Source: Nitrospirillum pindoramense (lineage in GTDB: Bacteria > Pseudomonadota > Alphaproteobacteria > Azospirillales > Azospirillaceae). From it: a stretch of DNA of 64,000 nt. Each line of letters starts with the position of its first letter. The stretch's first letter is position 1. Below the pieces are notes generated by a model. It made no database searches, was not told where the DNA came from, and saw nothing but the letters and a program-made list of their open reading frames with translations. Below are positions 62,472 through 64,000 of this stretch, piece by piece. The position numbers and the translations under genes are program-made. The stretch lies in the NCBI RefSeq assembly GCF_007827955.1, contig NZ_VITR01000017.1, positions 92,940 to 156,939 of the forward strand. Direction: 5' to 3'.

Positions 62472-64000
62472 ATGGTCTCGCCTATTACTTTTCTGGGGCC
62501 GGCCCAGATTGCCGCCCTATCCACGGCGAATATCCAGGCCCTCAGCACAGCTGACGTCGCTGCGCTTTCAACGGCCCAGATTCAGGCGCTAACCACGACC
62601 CAGGTGGCGGCCTTCCAGGCCAGCCAAATGGTTTTCAGTGTTTCGCAGCTTCAGGCGTTCAGCGACGCCGACATCTCCGTCCTGTCGACGGATGATTTTG
62701 AAGCGCTGAAATCCAACCAGGTCCAGGCTCTATCTTCCGATCAGATCCAGGCGCTGACCACCGATCAGCTGAGCGCGCTGACCACCGGTTCCGTGCAGGA
62801 ATTCAGCAAGACGCAGGTCGGCTTCCTGACCACCGACCAGCTGAACGCCTTTAATACGGCGGACGCCCGGGCGCTTACGACGGCCCAGGTGGGCGGCCTG
62901 ACCTCCAAGCAGATCGCGGGCATCAGCAGCGACAACCTGTCGGCGCTCAACAGCGCCCAGGTGCAGGCGCTCAGCACCGTGCAAATCCAGGGCTTGACCA
63001 CCAGCCAGCTGAACGCGCTCAGCACCTCCGACATCGGTGAGTTCAGCGCCACCCAGGTCGGCGGCTTGAACACTGCCCAGATTTCCGGACTGAGCAGCGA
63101 CAACCTGAACGCGCTGAGCAGCGCGCAGGTGGCGCGCCTGTCCACCGCCCAGGTCCAGTCCCTGACCACCGACCAGCTGAACAGCCTGACCTCGTCCGAT
63201 CTGCGGGAGTTGAGCGCGGCTCAGGTCAGCCAGCTGACCACCTCCCAGGTCGCGTCCCTTGGCACGTCCGCCGTGGCGAATCTGACCACCGCGCAGGTGG
63301 CCGCGCTCACGACCGCGCAAGTGTCCGTTCTTAATACGGACCAGCTGAACGCCCTGTCCACGGCCGATGCCCGGGTTCTGACCTCTTCCCAGGTTTCGGC
63401 GCTGACGACCAGCCAGATCGCAGGCCTGAGCAGCGATAACCTGAACGCGCTGAGCAGCGCGCAGGTGGCGCGCCTGTCCAGCAGCCTGGTCCAGGCGCTG
63501 ACCACGGATCAGCTGAACAGCCTGACGACGTCTGACGTCCGTGAGCTGAGTGCGGCCCAGGTCGGCCAGCTGACGACGGCGCAGCTGTCGACGCTCAGCA
63601 CCGCCAACCTGTCGGCGCTGACCACGGCCCAGGAATCGGGCCTGACGACGGCGCAGGTTCAGTCGCTGACCACCGACCAGGTGGCGGCGCTGGGCACGGC
63701 CCAGGTGGCCGGCCTGTCCACGGCGCAGGTGAAGGTGCTGACCACCGATCAGCTGAACGCCCTGTCCACGGCGACGGTGCAGAAGCTGACCAACACGCAG
63801 GTCCAGTCCCTGACGACGGCGCAGATCGCGGGCCTGAGCAGCGATAACCTGAACGCCTTGAGCAGCAGCCAGGTCGCCAGCCTGAGCAGCGCGCAGGTCC
63901 AGTCTCTGACGACGGCGCAGCTGAACAGCCTGACGACGGCGGATGTGCGTGAGCTGACGACCGCCCAGGTCGGCCAGTTGACGACGGCGCAGGTGTCCAA
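62472..64000 (+). CDS. giant octapeptide-repeat protein (partial, runs off right edge)
   Basis: The plus-strand frame is open for 509 codons to the edge. ATG 62472 has GGAGG at 62461-62465. Almost all of it is tandem eight-residue units of the form [ST][ST]x[QD][VIL]xx[LF], for example STAQIQAL, TTDQLNAL, SSDNLNAL and TTAQVGQL: about 60 units, with one of seven residues (QASQMVF). No signal peptide, Cys or transmembrane segment is seen. The Ser/Thr with Gln/Asp three residues later fits a helix capping box, so each unit could be a short capped helix; a beta-solenoid is the alternative. I know no named family with certainty; similar repeats occur in large surface or adhesin-like proteins of Rhodospirillales. 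Export by a type I system is only a guess. Confidence 0.9.
   Translation, partial: MVSPITFLGPAQIAALSTANIQALSTADVAALSTAQIQALTTTQVAAFQASQMVFSVSQLQAFSDADISVLSTDDFEALKSNQVQALSSDQIQALTTDQLSALTTGSVQEFSKTQVGFLTTDQLNAFNTADARALTTAQVGGLTSKQIAGISSDNLSALNSAQVQALSTVQIQGLTTSQLNALSTSDIGEFSATQVGGLNTAQISGLSSDNLNALSSAQVARLSTAQVQSLTTDQLNSLTSSDLRELSAAQVSQLTTSQVASLGTSAVANLTTAQVAALTTAQVSVLNTDQLNALSTADARVLTSSQVSALTTSQIAGLSSDNLNALSSAQVARLSSSLVQALTTDQLNSLTTSDVRELSAAQVGQLTTAQLSTLSTANLSALTTAQESGLTTAQVQSLTTDQVAALGTAQVAGLSTAQVKVLTTDQLNALSTATVQKLTNTQVQSLTTAQIAGLSSDNLNALSSSQVASLSSAQVQSLTTAQLNSLTTADVRELTTAQVGQLTTAQVS

Noticed and set aside
62730..64000. Long minus-strand frames opposite the octad protein
   Set aside because: They are mirror-frame shadows of the repeated plus-strand codons; their repeat-like protein sequence follows from the 24-bp DNA period.
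1..64000. tRNA or rRNA genes
   Set aside because: No cloverleaf with a convincing T-loop GGTTCRANYC and acceptor stem was found by eye; a covariance search could overturn this.

Overview
GC-rich, high-coding-density alphaproteobacterial DNA. TonB receptors beside glycosidases, a FecI/FecR/TonB signalling set, FadR-type GntR and LysR regulators, Cache and four-helix chemoreceptors, and an iteron Rep_3/ParAB origin all suggest a secondary replicon (megaplasmid or chromid) of a Rhodospirillales/Azospirillaceae-like bacterium. The genus is a guess. Two genes run off the window ends: a GH43 glycosidase at the left and a repeat protein at the right.

Layout. 1-5575: polysaccharide operon on the minus strand (TonB receptor, flavin halogenase-like protein, GH43) with a FadR-type operator upstream. 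6114-7538: NsrR-like regulator and a metallophosphatase. 7550-10608: vanillate-type Rieske demethylase set (oxygenase, GntR regulator, reductase), interrupted by a 156-bp hairpin-rich element. 10720-16004: ECF sigma, FecR, STN-TonB receptor and MBL-fold hydrolase. 16138-19401: RHH protein, DcaP-like porin and two related small lipoproteins. 19959-22083: OmpR-type two-component system. 22049-22632: intact antitoxin coupled to a broken VapC fused to a membrane segment. 22733-28342: DUF748 protein and a GH74 xyloglucanase with a LacI-type operator. 28631-33646: EthD-like protein, MntP Mn exporter behind a yybP-ykoY riboswitch, adenine deaminase, multicopper oxidase. 34099-36843: sulfotransferase-like protein and chemoreceptor. 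36899-42874: RND efflux operon. 43324-47127: second chemoreceptor and second two-component system. 47272-50787: GH127 arabinofuranosidase and pseudoazurin. 50905-54923: replication and partition module (parB, parA, iteron oriV, rep) with three parS-like palindromes. 55247-61579: MFS transporter, two LysR regulators, alpha/beta hydrolase, alcohol dehydrogenase and cyclophilin-like protein. 61580-62471: non-coding. 62472-end: start of a large protein made almost wholly of eight-residue repeats.

Functional themes are scavenging of arabinose- and xyloglucan-containing plant polysaccharide (GH43, GH74, GH127, TonB receptors), aromatic demethylation, metal handling (MntP, multicopper oxidase, pseudoazurin, His-rich RND pump), envelope signalling and replicon maintenance. 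The most unusual items are the octapeptide-repeat protein, the 156-bp multi-hairpin element and the compact iteron/parS origin.
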